Origin: CAWEDP01 sp963807925
GTDB lineage: Bacteria; Acidobacteriota; Vicinamibacteria; Vicinamibacterales; CAVVIG01
Assembly (NCBI GenBank): GCA_963807925.1
Contig: CAWEDP010000002.1
Span: 1,736,001-1,800,000, forward strand
DNA: 64,000 nucleotides
Direction of reading: 5' to 3'
Every line of letters starts with the position of its first letter. The stretch's first letter is position 1. A program made the position numbers and the translations under genes. Positions 45,391 to 54,518 of this stretch are shown here, in pieces. A model generated the notes under the pieces. The model saw nothing but the letters and a program-made list of their open reading frames with translations. It was not told where the DNA came from and made no database searches.

Positions 45391-46595
45391 GCCGATCTCT
45401 CCTCGCACGCAATGGGGCCGCCGGATTCGAGGCTGGATATCGTGTTGTAGACGTCCAGCACCTGGCGCGTAATCGCCTCCTGCGAGTACCTTGTGACGGC
45501 GAGACGCCGGGCATTGCGCCCCAGCGTCCGGCGCAAATCGGCATCGTGGGTCAGCCGCCGCATCGCGTGCGCAAGCTCGCCTGCGTCGCAGCGCACCACC
45601 AGACCAGCCCTCGCCGCGGCGACCTCTTCGTGAATGCCCACCTGGTCGGAGACGACGACGGGCAGTCCGGCCGCCATCGCTTCGGCGACCGCGATTCCGA
45701 AGTTCTCGGAAAACGAAGGCAGCACGTAGAAGTCGGCATCCGCGAAGGCCGCCTGCTTGCCCTCGCCGGCCAGAAACCCGGGCCACACCACATGGTCGGC
45801 GATTCCCAACGACCCGGCCTCGGCCCTGAGCTGCGCGACGTACCTGGAGTCGCCGTCGCCGGCGATGACGAGCGAGGTATCCGTCGCCTCGGCCCGGAGC
45901 GCGGCGAAGGAACGCAGCAGCAGACTGATGCCCTTCTTCGGATCGAGGCGTGACAGGAACAGAACGATCCGCCGCCCGCGCAACTGCGGATACTCGCGTC
46001 GAAACGCCCCTGGAATGCTCTCGCCGGGAGCCTCGGGAAGGGCGTTCGGAATGGTGGCCGACGGCCCCGCGACGTGCAACGCCTCGGCCTCGCGGCGCTC
46101 CTGGCCGCTGGTGTAGTGGACCAGGGCGGCGTGGCTGAGCACGCGCCGCTCGAGGATCTGAAACGACGCCTTCTTCAACCAGGGCCGACGATGGGTCATG
46201 CCCCAGTGGTTCAGCGTGCCGAGCGGCCTCACGATGTAGGGGACGCCGCGGCGGCGCGCCCAGTACGAGGCCGGGAGCTCGGCAAACGAGAACAGCGCGT
46301 GAATGTGCACCAGGTCGTAATCGCCGGCGTGGCGCCACAACCACCTGTTGAGCGGCCACGAGAAGGTGTAGAAGCGCAGCTGTCTCGGGAAGTACCAGTA
46401 GATAACCCCATCCTCCACGACCGGCTCGCCGCACCGGACCGGCATTCTCAGAGGCCCGTTGTCGTCTGTCGTCGCGATGTGGGTCTCGACGCCGGACCGC
46501 ACCAGGCTCGCGGCCAGCTGCCTGACCATCGCGCTCGGACCGCCACGAAGCGGGCCGACCGAAGGGATGACGTGGAGGACTTTGCGAACCGGCAC
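45387..46595 (-). CDS. GT4 glycosyltransferase
   Basis: About 402 aa from the GTG at 46595 (VPVRKVLHVIPSVGPLRGG); the ATG at 46643 would overlap asnB by 26 bp. It has GGPSAMVRQLAASLVRSG, DLVHIHALFSFAELPAS, the FLSRLDPKKGISLLLRSFAA donor start and FYVLPSFSENFGIAVAEAMAAGLP (EX7E). It is a standard retaining GT4 enzyme, full length and undamaged. It is coupled to the carbamoyltransferase gene downstream. Confidence 0.87.
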   Translation of the reverse strand: MPVRKVLHVIPSVGPLRGGPSAMVRQLAASLVRSGVETHIATTDDNGPLRMPVRCGEPVVEDGVIYWYFPRQLRFYTFSWPLNRWLWRHAGDYDLVHIHALFSFAELPASYWARRRGVPYIVRPLGTLNHWGMTHRRPWLKKASFQILERRVLSHAALVHYTSGQERREAEALHVAGPSATIPNALPEAPGESIPGAFRREYPQLRGRRIVLFLSRLDPKKGISLLLRSFAALRAEATDTSLVIAGDGDSRYVAQLRAEAGSLGIADHVVWPGFLAGEGKQAAFADADFYVLPSFSENFGIAVAEAMAAGLPVVVSDQVGIHEEVAAARAGLVVRCDAGELAHAMRRLTHDADLRRTLGRNARRLAVTRYSQEAITRQVLDVYNTISSLESGGPIACEERSA

Positions 46596-46617
46596 GAGAA
46601 AACTCTGCGATGGGACG

Positions 46618-48480
46618 CTACGAGAGCGAAGATCCGAGAACACTCAACGCCCAGGCCCGCGACCAGTGCAGCCGGCCTGCGCGGAACTGCTGCCACAGGC
46701 TTCGGACGGTGGGCCGGTCGAGGACCGTGGCCGACAGCGCGAGATCTTCGAGGTCCCCCGACAGCTCCCGCATCCAGCGATCCATCGGCAGCGAAAACCC
46801 CCGCTTGGGCGCACCGCCCGCCTGGCGCAACAACGGGTCGGCGGCGGCGTCGACGAGCACCGGCTTGTTGATCCCGTTGCCGACCTTGCACTCGGGCCGA
46901 ATGCGCGCGACGTGCTCCACGACCGCATCGTCGAGAAACGGCACGCGCGCCTCGATCGAGTGCGCCATGCTGAACACGTCCGTATCGCGCAGCAGCTGGT
47001 CGTGCAGATAGCGCTTGAGCTCGATGTAGTTGAACCCGTTCGCCGTCTCGCCGTTGAGCGCCTGCGGAAGCGTTTCGAAATGCTGCCGGATGGCGCGCGC
47101 CACCTCCCGCTCATCGACGCCGAGCAGCCGCATGATGTGCTGTGGCGGAAAGAAGCCGCGCAGCGTCAGGTACAGCCCCCGGCTGGTGACGTCGTGCCCG
47201 AGGAACGCCATGCGCATCCACTTTTCCTGGCCGCGCACGCGCCCCCATACGCCCATCCAATGACTCAGGGTCTGTCGCGCGCCGTCTGGACACGCGGCGA
47301 GCCACCGCGCGCCCGTCCCGAGCCACCGATAGTGCCGATACCCCCAGAACACCTCGTCGCCACCGAGCCCCGACAGAACGACGGTGAGCCCCAGTTGACG
47401 CGCCGCCCTGGCGACGAAATACGTGTTCACGCCGTCGTTGGTTGGCTGATCCATCGCGGCCAGGATGTTCGGCAGCTCGGCCACGAAGTCCGATCGCGTG
47501 ACGCGAACCTCGTGATGCTCGGTCTGGAACCGGTCCGAGACGGCGCGCGCGGCGGCGGCCTCGTCGAACTCCGGCTCGTCGAACGTCACGGTCAGTGTCT
47601 TCAAGGGATGGAGTGGCGATGCGAGCCCCGGACCGCGGCCATCCTGCAGGGCGCGGCTGGCCCACGCCACGATGGCGCCTGAATCGACGCCCCCGCTCAA
47701 GAAGATGCCGAGCGGGACGTCGCTGACCAGATGCCGCGACACGGCCTCCTGCAGAAGCGATCCGACCGATTGGCCGTCGGCGGCCGCGTCAGACGGTCGG
47801 TACGTCAAATCCCAGTACTTGCGGACGACCGTCTCACCGTCCCGGCACCACAGGTAGTGGCCCGGCTCGAGCGTCCGTACGCCCTTGACGATCGTTCCGG
47901 GAAACGGGATGGAACCGGTGAGCAGGAAACCGATCACTGAATCTTCGTCCGACTGCTTCGGGACGAGGCCGCTCGCCACGAGCGCCCGGACTTCCGATGC
48001 GAACAGCAGCGCGCCGGTGGGCGCGGAGGCGTAGTAGAGCGGCTTGATGCCCAGACGGTCGCGTGCCAGCAGCAGTCCGGCCCGCGCGTCGTAGAGCCCG
48101 AACGCGAACATGCCGTGCAGCCTCGTCAGAAGCCCCTCGGCTCCCCACTGCTCGTACCCGTGAACGATGACCTCGGTATCGGTGCGCGAGTGGAACGTAT
48201 GACCGTGAGCGACGAGCTCACGACGAAGATCGCGGAAGTTGTAGAGCTCGCCGTTATAAGTGACCCACACCGATCGATCTTCGTTGCACATCGGCTGGGC
48301 GCCGGCCGCCGAGACGTCGATAATCGACAGACGGCGATGTCCGAGCGCCACACGATGATCGGCGTAGTCATCGAAGCCGTCCGGTCCGCGGTGCGCCTGC
48401 GCCCCGGTCATGCGGGCGACCGCCGCGCGGTCCCCGGGCGCGAGGCCGTCGTGGCGAATCAAACCGGCGATGCCGCACAT
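46618..48480 (-). CDS. asnB: Glutamine-hydrolysing asparagine synthase-like amidotransferase (AsnB)
   Basis: 620 aa, full length. MCGIAGLIRHDG exposes the catalytic Cys2 of the N-terminal glutaminase. The RLSIIDVSAAGAQPM and VTYNGELYNF blocks are present. The synthetase domain has LSGGVDSGAIVAWAS (PP-loop) and LSGLGGDEVFWGYRHY. Such AsnB paralogues are common in O-antigen and exosortase-type loci, where they may amidate uronic acids, so true asparagine synthesis is not assured. The 9-nt spacing to wzc (stop to ATG 6 bp) puts it in the export operon. Confidence 0.85.
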   Translation of the reverse strand: MCGIAGLIRHDGLAPGDRAAVARMTGAQAHRGPDGFDDYADHRVALGHRRLSIIDVSAAGAQPMCNEDRSVWVTYNGELYNFRDLRRELVAHGHTFHSRTDTEVIVHGYEQWGAEGLLTRLHGMFAFGLYDARAGLLLARDRLGIKPLYYASAPTGALLFASEVRALVASGLVPKQSDEDSVIGFLLTGSIPFPGTIVKGVRTLEPGHYLWCRDGETVVRKYWDLTYRPSDAAADGQSVGSLLQEAVSRHLVSDVPLGIFLSGGVDSGAIVAWASRALQDGRGPGLASPLHPLKTLTVTFDEPEFDEAAAARAVSDRFQTEHHEVRVTRSDFVAELPNILAAMDQPTNDGVNTYFVARAARQLGLTVVLSGLGGDEVFWGYRHYRWLGTGARWLAACPDGARQTLSHWMGVWGRVRGQEKWMRMAFLGHDVTSRGLYLTLRGFFPPQHIMRLLGVDEREVARAIRQHFETLPQALNGETANGFNYIELKRYLHDQLLRDTDVFSMAHSIEARVPFLDDAVVEHVARIRPECKVGNGINKPVLVDAAADPLLRQAGGAPKRGFSLPMDRWMRELSGDLEDLALSATVLDRPTVRSLWQQFRAGRLHWSRAWALSVLGSSLS

Positions 48481-48486
48481 GATCGA

Positions 48487-51007
48487 TTAGGTTTCGCCGC
48501 GCTGCTGGTTGAGCCAGCCGTCGATGGCGCCGGGCCGAGGGGTCTGCACGCTCATCGCGGGGTGAGGCTGCGGAATGATCGCGACGCCGCCCGGGGAGCG
48601 GCCCTTCCGGCCATCTTCTCCTTTCGGCCGGTCGCCGTTGTCGCCGCCGTCGTCGTCCGTCGCCATTGCCGTTGCCGTTGCTCTGGCCGTAGTAATGGTA
48701 ATACCCGGCGTAGTAGTACCGGTAGTACGCGTAACCAGGCGTCTTCGGATTCCAGAAGTTCAGGATGGTGCCCAGTATCGGAATGCCGTCCTCCGCGAAT
48801 CGGGCCTTGGCCAGCAGCGCGGCGTCGCGCGTGGTCGTTCCTGAGCGCACCACGAGAATCAACCCGTCGCCCAGTCGGGCGATGACGCGGGCGTCGGCGA
48901 TGTTCACCATCGGCGGCGTGTCGATGACGATGGTCTCGAACAGCGCGCGTGCCTGCGTCAGAAGCTCTGGCAGGCGAGCGGAGTGCAGAAGGCTGGACGC
49001 GTTGCGCCGCGAGCTGCCGGACGGCAGCACGAACAGGTTCGGGATCGCGGTCGGCTGGCACTCGGCCCGCAATCGCTCGGCCGTCAGCGGAGTCTTCTCG
49101 AGCAGCAGGTCGCTCAACCCGAAAGTGTTGTCGACCTCGAACACCGAGTGGAGGCGGGGGCGCCGCATGTCCCCGTCGATGATCAGCACGGCCTGATTGA
49201 TCTCGGCGAGCGCGATGCCGAGATTGCACACGGTGGTGGTCTTGCCTTCCTTCGGGCTCGCGCTCGTGAGCACGAGGACGCGAGGGCGATCGGCGGTGGC
49301 GCGGCGCGAGAACAGAATCGAGGTGAGCGTGGTCCGGAACGACTCGGCCACGAGCGAGCTCCGCTGTCCCCAGGAGATCAGCTCGATGCGGGAATCGAGG
49401 CCACGCTGGCTGATCGCAGTGTTTCCGCCTGTGACCGAGGCACCCTTCGACCGGCCCTTCAGGCGCGGCGCTTCGAGCAGATCGCCGACCGGGACGACCC
49501 CGAGCTCCGGGACGCCAAGGTAATAGCTCACGTCGCCGGGATCCTGGAGCGACCGATCGGCCCGCTCCCGCAGCACTGCGAACGCGATGCCGGCGACCAG
49601 CCCGAAGATCAGACCGAGCGTCGATTGCTGGGACACGTCCGGCTTGTATGGGGCGCCCGGTCGCTGCGCGGAATCGACCACCCGGACGTTGTTGGCCCGG
49701 AGCGCCGACGCGATGCTGGCTTCTTTCAGGCGCTGCTGCAGCGTGTCATAGAGCAGCCTCGTGGCGTCGACGTCGCGTTTGAGCAGGTTGTAGTGTGCCG
49801 CCTGTTCCGCCTGGCCGCTGACGAGCCTGGCCTGCTGGCCGTAGGCCGCGGCCAGCAGCCCCTCGCGATGCTGGGCGGCCTCGAAGTCCTTCTTGATCCG
49901 CGTCACGATGTTCGAGCGCGACGCGGCCAGCGTGCCCTCGATGGAATCGATCTGCGCCTGGACGCGCCGCACTTCGGCCGCGCTCGGCGTGAAGGTCACC
50001 GAGAGCTGCGCAAGCTTGACGCGCAGGTCCGCAAGAGAGGTCTGCGATGATTTGAGCGACGTATCGTCGAGGACGTCCGGCAGAGCATCAGCCGGACTCG
50101 ACGCCGCCATCTCGTACTTGGACTGCTTGGCGATGCGATCCGCCTGCGCCGACGAGAGCTCCTTCTGCAGGTCGGCCAGCTTGGTGTCCTGCGCGTCCAC
50201 CTCGTTCTTCTCGCCCGTGAACACGAGGCCGGTGCGGCTCGCGTAGGTCTGGAGCTCCTCCTCCTGTTTCTCGAGCTTGATCTTGAGGTCCTGAAGCTGT
50301 TTGGTGAGCCACTGACCGGTGTATTCAGTGGTCTTCCACCGCGACTCCAGGTTCTCGTCGATGTATTCCTGGGTCAGCGTGTTGCAGAAGTCCGCGGCGG
50401 TCTGCGGGCTCGTGGAGTCGCACATCACTTCGACGATGCGGTTGGTCTGGGAGGAGCGGACGCTCACGCCGCGAGATGCGGTGCCGAGAGCGAGATCCCA
50501 CAACTGCCCGGCGCCGGGCGGGTTGATCCGCAGCGCCTTGCGCCAGACGCCCAGGCGATCGGGAGGCTGCAGATTGTCCGGCCGCGGCTGCGCCGCGAGC
50601 TTCTCCCGTACGCGGGTGAGGAGAAACCGGCTCTGCAGGATTCTCACCTGCGTCTGAATGTCCGAGTACGGGTCGCCCCCACCACTGGCGTCGATGGGGT
50701 TGACGTTCTTCATGTTCAGGTTGAGGAATTCCTGGTTGATGCCCTGAATTTCAAGAGTCGTCCGAGCTTGGTAAATGCGTGGACTCGACAACGTCATGGC
50801 AAATCCGGCGAGGACGCCCGCGCAGGTCGCCAGCACGACGGCGCCTTTGTGGCGGCGCACCATCTGCCAGTATTCGAGCAGCCCCGCGTAGTCGCGCTTC
50901 AAGCCGACGCCGGGAATGTCAATCGTGGTGGCCTGATCCGGCGACAGCCCCGCGTAGGGTTGCGGAGGCAGATCCGGGTTGTGACGGGTCAGCTGATTGT
51001 CGTTCAT
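48487..51007 (-). CDS. wzc: Wzc-like polysaccharide co-polymerase and tyrosine autokinase, frameshifted near the C-terminus
   Basis: 840 codons after removing one base at 48657-48658. A Wzz domain has a first helix GAVVLATCAGVLAGFAM and a second STLGLIFGLVAGIAFAVL near residue 480, separated by long coiled coils (QLQDLKIKLEKQEEELQTY). The BY-kinase domain has Walker A ASPKEGKTTTVCNLGIAL, A' VLIIDGDMRRPRLHS and B IVIDTPPMVN. The tyrosine cluster YAYYRYYYAGYYHYYG is the autophosphorylation tail. After the shift the proper end is GAIDGWLNQQRGET, stopping 6 bp before asnB. It regulates chain length and export with Wza. Confidence 0.87.
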
Positions 51008-51054
51008 GGTCTTGGTCTAAGAGGACGCGCGGGACGCGGAAGGCTGCGAGGAAT

Positions 51055-52023
51055 CTACCGGATAATCCCGTAGGTGCCGACCATCACCCCGACCTGGATG
51101 GCGGTTTCGATGGCACGAGTGGTTGCCCGCTTGCTGCCGCTGTCCGGCACGACGAGGATGTCCCCGGCCAGAAGCGGAACATCGGCGGTTCGACCCTGCA
51201 TGATCTTCTGGATGTCGACCGGAATTTCCGTCCGCTTCTGGTCCCCGCCGATCGCCCGGAGGATTCGCGCGTGCTTGGATGCGGCGGTGCGCGTCATCCC
51301 GCCGGAGGCGGAGATCGCCTCCACGATTGAGACCGACGTCCCTCGGGTCACCGGCACGGATCCGACCCTGTTGACTTCCCCGATGACGTACACGAGCTCC
51401 GCCCGGGGCACCGAGACAAGATCGTTTGGACGAACGAGGATGTTCTTTTCCGGACTTCTGCCTTCGAGCAGCGGCTTGAGGGGGATCTCGACGGCGCTGA
51501 AGCCGGTCTCGACATTGTCCACCGCGTCGGGGAGCGGGATGCGCCCCTGATCCAGCCGCCGGGTGATTCGAGCGGTTGGCCCCGCGTCGTTCGCTGGACC
51601 GCCGGCCAGGGACAGGACCTCAATCAACGTCTTCGGTCCTTCGAGCTGGCGGATGCCCGGCTGGCCGACGGCGCCGAGCACGGCCACGGTCTGACTGCGA
51701 AACTCCGCGACGGACACGGCGACGTCCGGCTCCTTGATGGTGACCTTCAGCCGGTTGACAATCTCGGCCTCGAGCTGCTCCACCGTCATGCCGGTCACGT
51801 GAATGCGACCCAGAAGCGGCATCCGCAGGTCGCCATTGGGATCGATCCGCTGCGGCTTGTCGGAAATATCGGGCACGTCGAGCGCATGGATCACGATCTG
51901 ATCGTCGGGACCGAGCACGTAGGTCGACCCGTTCGCAGCCGCAGGCGCCGCCGGAGCCTGCGGTGTCTGAGCGCCCACGGCTGGCGCGGCGACGAGCAGG
52001 AGGATCGCGCAGATCCGTTGCAC
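51055..52023 (-). CDS. wza: Wza-like outer-membrane polysaccharide export protein
   Basis: 322 aa, with a signal peptide MQRICAILLLVAAPAVGAQ (no lipobox Cys at the cleavage site, unlike E. coli Wza). A Poly_export domain follows (YVLGPDDQIVIHALDVPDIS; GDLRMPLLGRIHVTGMTVEQLE). Two SLBB-type repeats come next (VAVLGAVGQPGIRQLEG and VYVIGEVNRVGSVPVTRG). The C-terminus AIQVGVMVGTYGIIR could be a short membrane-crossing helix. It is the first gene of the leftward export operon; wzc starts 47 bp downstream. Confidence 0.87.
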   Translation of the reverse strand: MQRICAILLLVAAPAVGAQTPQAPAAPAAANGSTYVLGPDDQIVIHALDVPDISDKPQRIDPNGDLRMPLLGRIHVTGMTVEQLEAEIVNRLKVTIKEPDVAVSVAEFRSQTVAVLGAVGQPGIRQLEGPKTLIEVLSLAGGPANDAGPTARITRRLDQGRIPLPDAVDNVETGFSAVEIPLKPLLEGRSPEKNILVRPNDLVSVPRAELVYVIGEVNRVGSVPVTRGTSVSIVEAISASGGMTRTAASKHARILRAIGGDQKRTEIPVDIQKIMQGRTADVPLLAGDILVVPDSGSKRATTRAIETAIQVGVMVGTYGIIR

Positions 52024-52450
52024 GGTTCGATGAGGCCGCTCGCGTGCGGGGGTGGATCACGTCTGGCCTCCGGAAGATGTAGTAGTGCTGCGCGGCGATG
52101 GAGTAAAGCTTCGCCCTGTCACTTACAGTGAGCACTTTTGGAGAAATCGTGACGGTGGGGGGAACCTGGTCCAACGGGCGATGGTCGCTACTGACCTATA
52201 GAAGCCCCTGGACGTATGTCACTCTACGGTCGACCTTGGTCGGAGTCAACAGACCTTAATCACAATTCGTATCTAAACAGACACACGAAGTATCGGCGTC
52301 ACCTCACTCCCACAACGGCTATCGGCGGATGGTGAGAGCCACATCATTCGCAGGCGAGGGTTCTGCGGGAGTGCGCAGGCTGGCATCTGGATTCTCTGCC
52401 GTCATTTGTACATGTTTTGTCTGGTGACCTAGAAATCGGGCGAAACGATG
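52024..52450. other. 427-bp non-coding region upstream of wza
   Basis: No credible gene is seen on either strand. It must carry the promoter for the wza-wzc-asnB run and receives the 3' end of the membrane glycosyltransferase at 52451. The stretch 52225-52290 is noticeably less GC-rich than its surroundings. A small perfect palindrome, TCACTTACAGTGA, lies at 52119-52131, about 95 bp upstream of the wza start, and could be an operator. No terminator or riboswitch is evident. Confidence 0.5.
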
Positions 52451-54054
52451 TTACTCGCGCACTGCCGGCATCACCCACCCGCCAATGCCTCGAGCTTCAG
52501 ACGACGACCCGCGCACATACACCATCCCCCGCGCGCGCAGGTAGTCCAGCGGCACTGGATAATCCCGATAGCTCGCGATAAAGAGCGGACTACCGAGAAT
52601 CGCCGATGCGTAATCGTCGAAATCCTCCCTCGACCTGCCCTCGGGCCGCAGGTAATAGTCGGCGCGGAAGTCCTCCGGAAAGGGCGTCACCAGCAGGTCA
52701 GGCGCCCGCGACAGGCTGTAGGCGAGATCGAACTTGGAATGGCCGATCGGTCCGGCGGTCCGCGGCGGCAGGTGCGCGATGTGCGCGTCGGTCTTGCCCA
52801 GCAGATCGATCGCGGGCCGCCGGCTGAAATAGGCGACGTTGCCGGCCGCGACGACCGCGATCGTCGCGCGCGGCGACGTGTACTTCCGGATCAACAGCCC
52901 GGCGACGAGCCCGTGCTCTGGATTGCCGTTGCCGGAATCCATCACGAGACTGCCCCGCCCGTGCGCGCCAGCCTGGATCGTCGTGCTCACAGCCGTCAGA
53001 AGCAGCAACACCGCGACCGCGCGGGCGTTGCCGGCCGACACCTGGAACGCCGCCGCCGCCGCCACGACGAGGAGGACGGGAACCCAGGGCGCGAGATACC
53101 GAAAGTGCGGGAAGATGTCGCCGCCGACGATCAGGACGTTCGCGACGCTGAACAGCATCGCAACCGCGATCCAGCGAAGCCTGACGTCGCGCGACCACGC
53201 GATGCCGGCCGCGGCGACGATCGAGGGGACGGCGTAGGTTTCGGCGAAGTGCTTGAGATAGGCCGCGCCCTTCCAGAAGAGGCCGTGGATGCCGGCGACC
53301 TTGAGGTAGTAGGTGTTGGGCAGCCAGTCGCCATAGTAGGAGTGGCGGAAGAGGAGCTGGAGCGCGGGGGCGAGGAGGGCGAGGATGAAGAGGCGCGATT
53401 TGGTCCGGCTGAAGCCGGACACTACAGGCGACTTGGTCCGGCTGAAGCCGGACACTACCGAAGTCCCGAACGCAAGAAGCAGCAGCGCCGCCCACAGGTG
53501 ATACGCATCGCTCCGCGCAATCGGCAGCAGCCCGATCAGCAGGAACGTGCGCGCGCGCGGCGTCCGCTCCTCTGCGTCGCGCAGCACGAACACCAGCCCC
53601 TGCAGAAACACGACCGTCAGCAGCGTGGTCTCGAAGCCGTTGGCCGACCAGAAAACGAGATCGGCGCACAGCGCCAGCGGCACGAGGACCGCCAGCCGCG
53701 CCCAACCGGGCTGGGGCACGAACATCTCGAGCAGCCGATCGGTCAACACGATGACCCAACACGCCAGCAGCCAGTTGACGATCTTCACCGCCAGCGACGT
53801 CCTCTCATCGCCGATCGGCAGCAGATGCACGCCGGCCATCACCATCGTCCACCCGAGGCTGGTATACCCTTCGACACGCTCGCCGGCATTCCACACCAGC
53901 CCCTGGCCGTCGGCCAGGTTGCGCCCGTACCGCATCGAAATCATCTGGTCGTCGTCGAGCCAGTAATACCGCGTCCCGTCAATCGACCGGCTGGCCGCGG
54001 CAACGTCAGCGCGGTCAGCGCCGTCAGCAGCAGGATCGCAACGAGTCTTGCCAT
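52451..54054 (-). CDS. Multi-pass membrane glycosyltransferase-like protein with two in-frame REPs, frameshifted
   Basis: 535 codons after adding one base. The N-terminus MARLVAILLLTALTALTL (ATG at 54054) is out of frame with the rest. A base missing near 54001-54003 would join it to AAASRSIDGTRYYWLDDDQM, the family block with an acidic DDD loop that precedes GQGLVWNAGERVEGYTSLGW. This is typical of GT39/ArnT-like proteins. About ten helices follow. At residues ~210-230 the frame passes through two REP units that encode VVSGFSRTKSP twice, in a loop between helices. It is divergent from the lasso cluster; the substrate is unknown. Confidence 0.68.
53402..53458 (+). repeat. Two tandem REP palindromes inside a coding sequence
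   Basis: Units at 53402-53425 and 53435-53458 (33-bp period) each read GTCCGGCTGAAGCCGGAC plus ACTAC. Because 33 is a multiple of three, the host gene stays open and gains two copies of VVSGFSRTKS. Confidence 0.88.
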
Positions 54055-54220
54055 GGCGACAGGACCGTCCATGAGCGGGAACCAACGATCAACGACGCAC
54101 TTCGTATCGGATCGGAGACACAGTCCACGGAGAGGTGCTCAGAATCTACCATCTATGCGCTGAATCCCCGGCTGCACGAGGTGATCCTCCCTGGATCCCG
54201 TCTACACTGCAATCAGGTCC

Positions 54221-54515
54221 ATGTCTCAATTGGAGTCCGACATCGCCTCGGCGGAGGCGACGATGATCCGGCCGGCCGCCGATGTCATCTCGCGTCGTGT
54301 CGATAACGTCGTCGTCCTCGTGCGACTGACGACCAACCGCATCTACCAGCTGAATTCGACCGGCGCCCGGCTCTGGGAGCTGCTCGGCGACGGATCGACG
54401 GCCGACGCGATCGTCCGAGCAGATGAGCGGCGAGTTCGATGTGCAGCCGGACGTCCTTCGTGCCGAGATCAATTACGTGCTCAACGACTTGCAGGCGGAA
54501 GGACTGGTGCTGTAG
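54221..54515 (+). CDS. PqqD-like RRE protein of the lasso cluster (B1), frameshifted
   Basis: 97 aa after removing one base at CC 54415-54416. From the ATG at 54221 it reads VISRRVDNVVVLVRLTTNRIYQLNSTGARLWELL. The shift comes just after TADAIV, and the second frame continues EQMSGEFDVQPDVLRAEINYVLNDLQAEGLVL to a stop 3 bp before the cyclase ATG. This is the standard three-strand winged-helix plus helices of a stand-alone lasso B1/RRE, which binds the leader peptide and delivers it to the B2 protease. It is the first gene of the rightward operon. Confidence 0.83.
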
Positions 54516-54518
54516 GCG

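Noticed and set aside
43627..46434. A 935-aa protein fusing an Arg-rich region to the carbamoyltransferase
   Set aside because: The upstream part is the wrong frame of a complete GT4 gene; the GTGA overlap at 45387-45390 fixes the true start.
46618..48480. AsnB as a lasso cyclase for a second lasso peptide
   Set aside because: It has the complete MCGIAG glutaminase N-terminus, lies in the polysaccharide export operon, and has no B1/B2 or precursor nearby.
53402..53458. CRISPR-like repeats
   Set aside because: The units are palindromic REPs spaced 9 bp apart inside a gene; there are no spacers of regular length and no cas genes.
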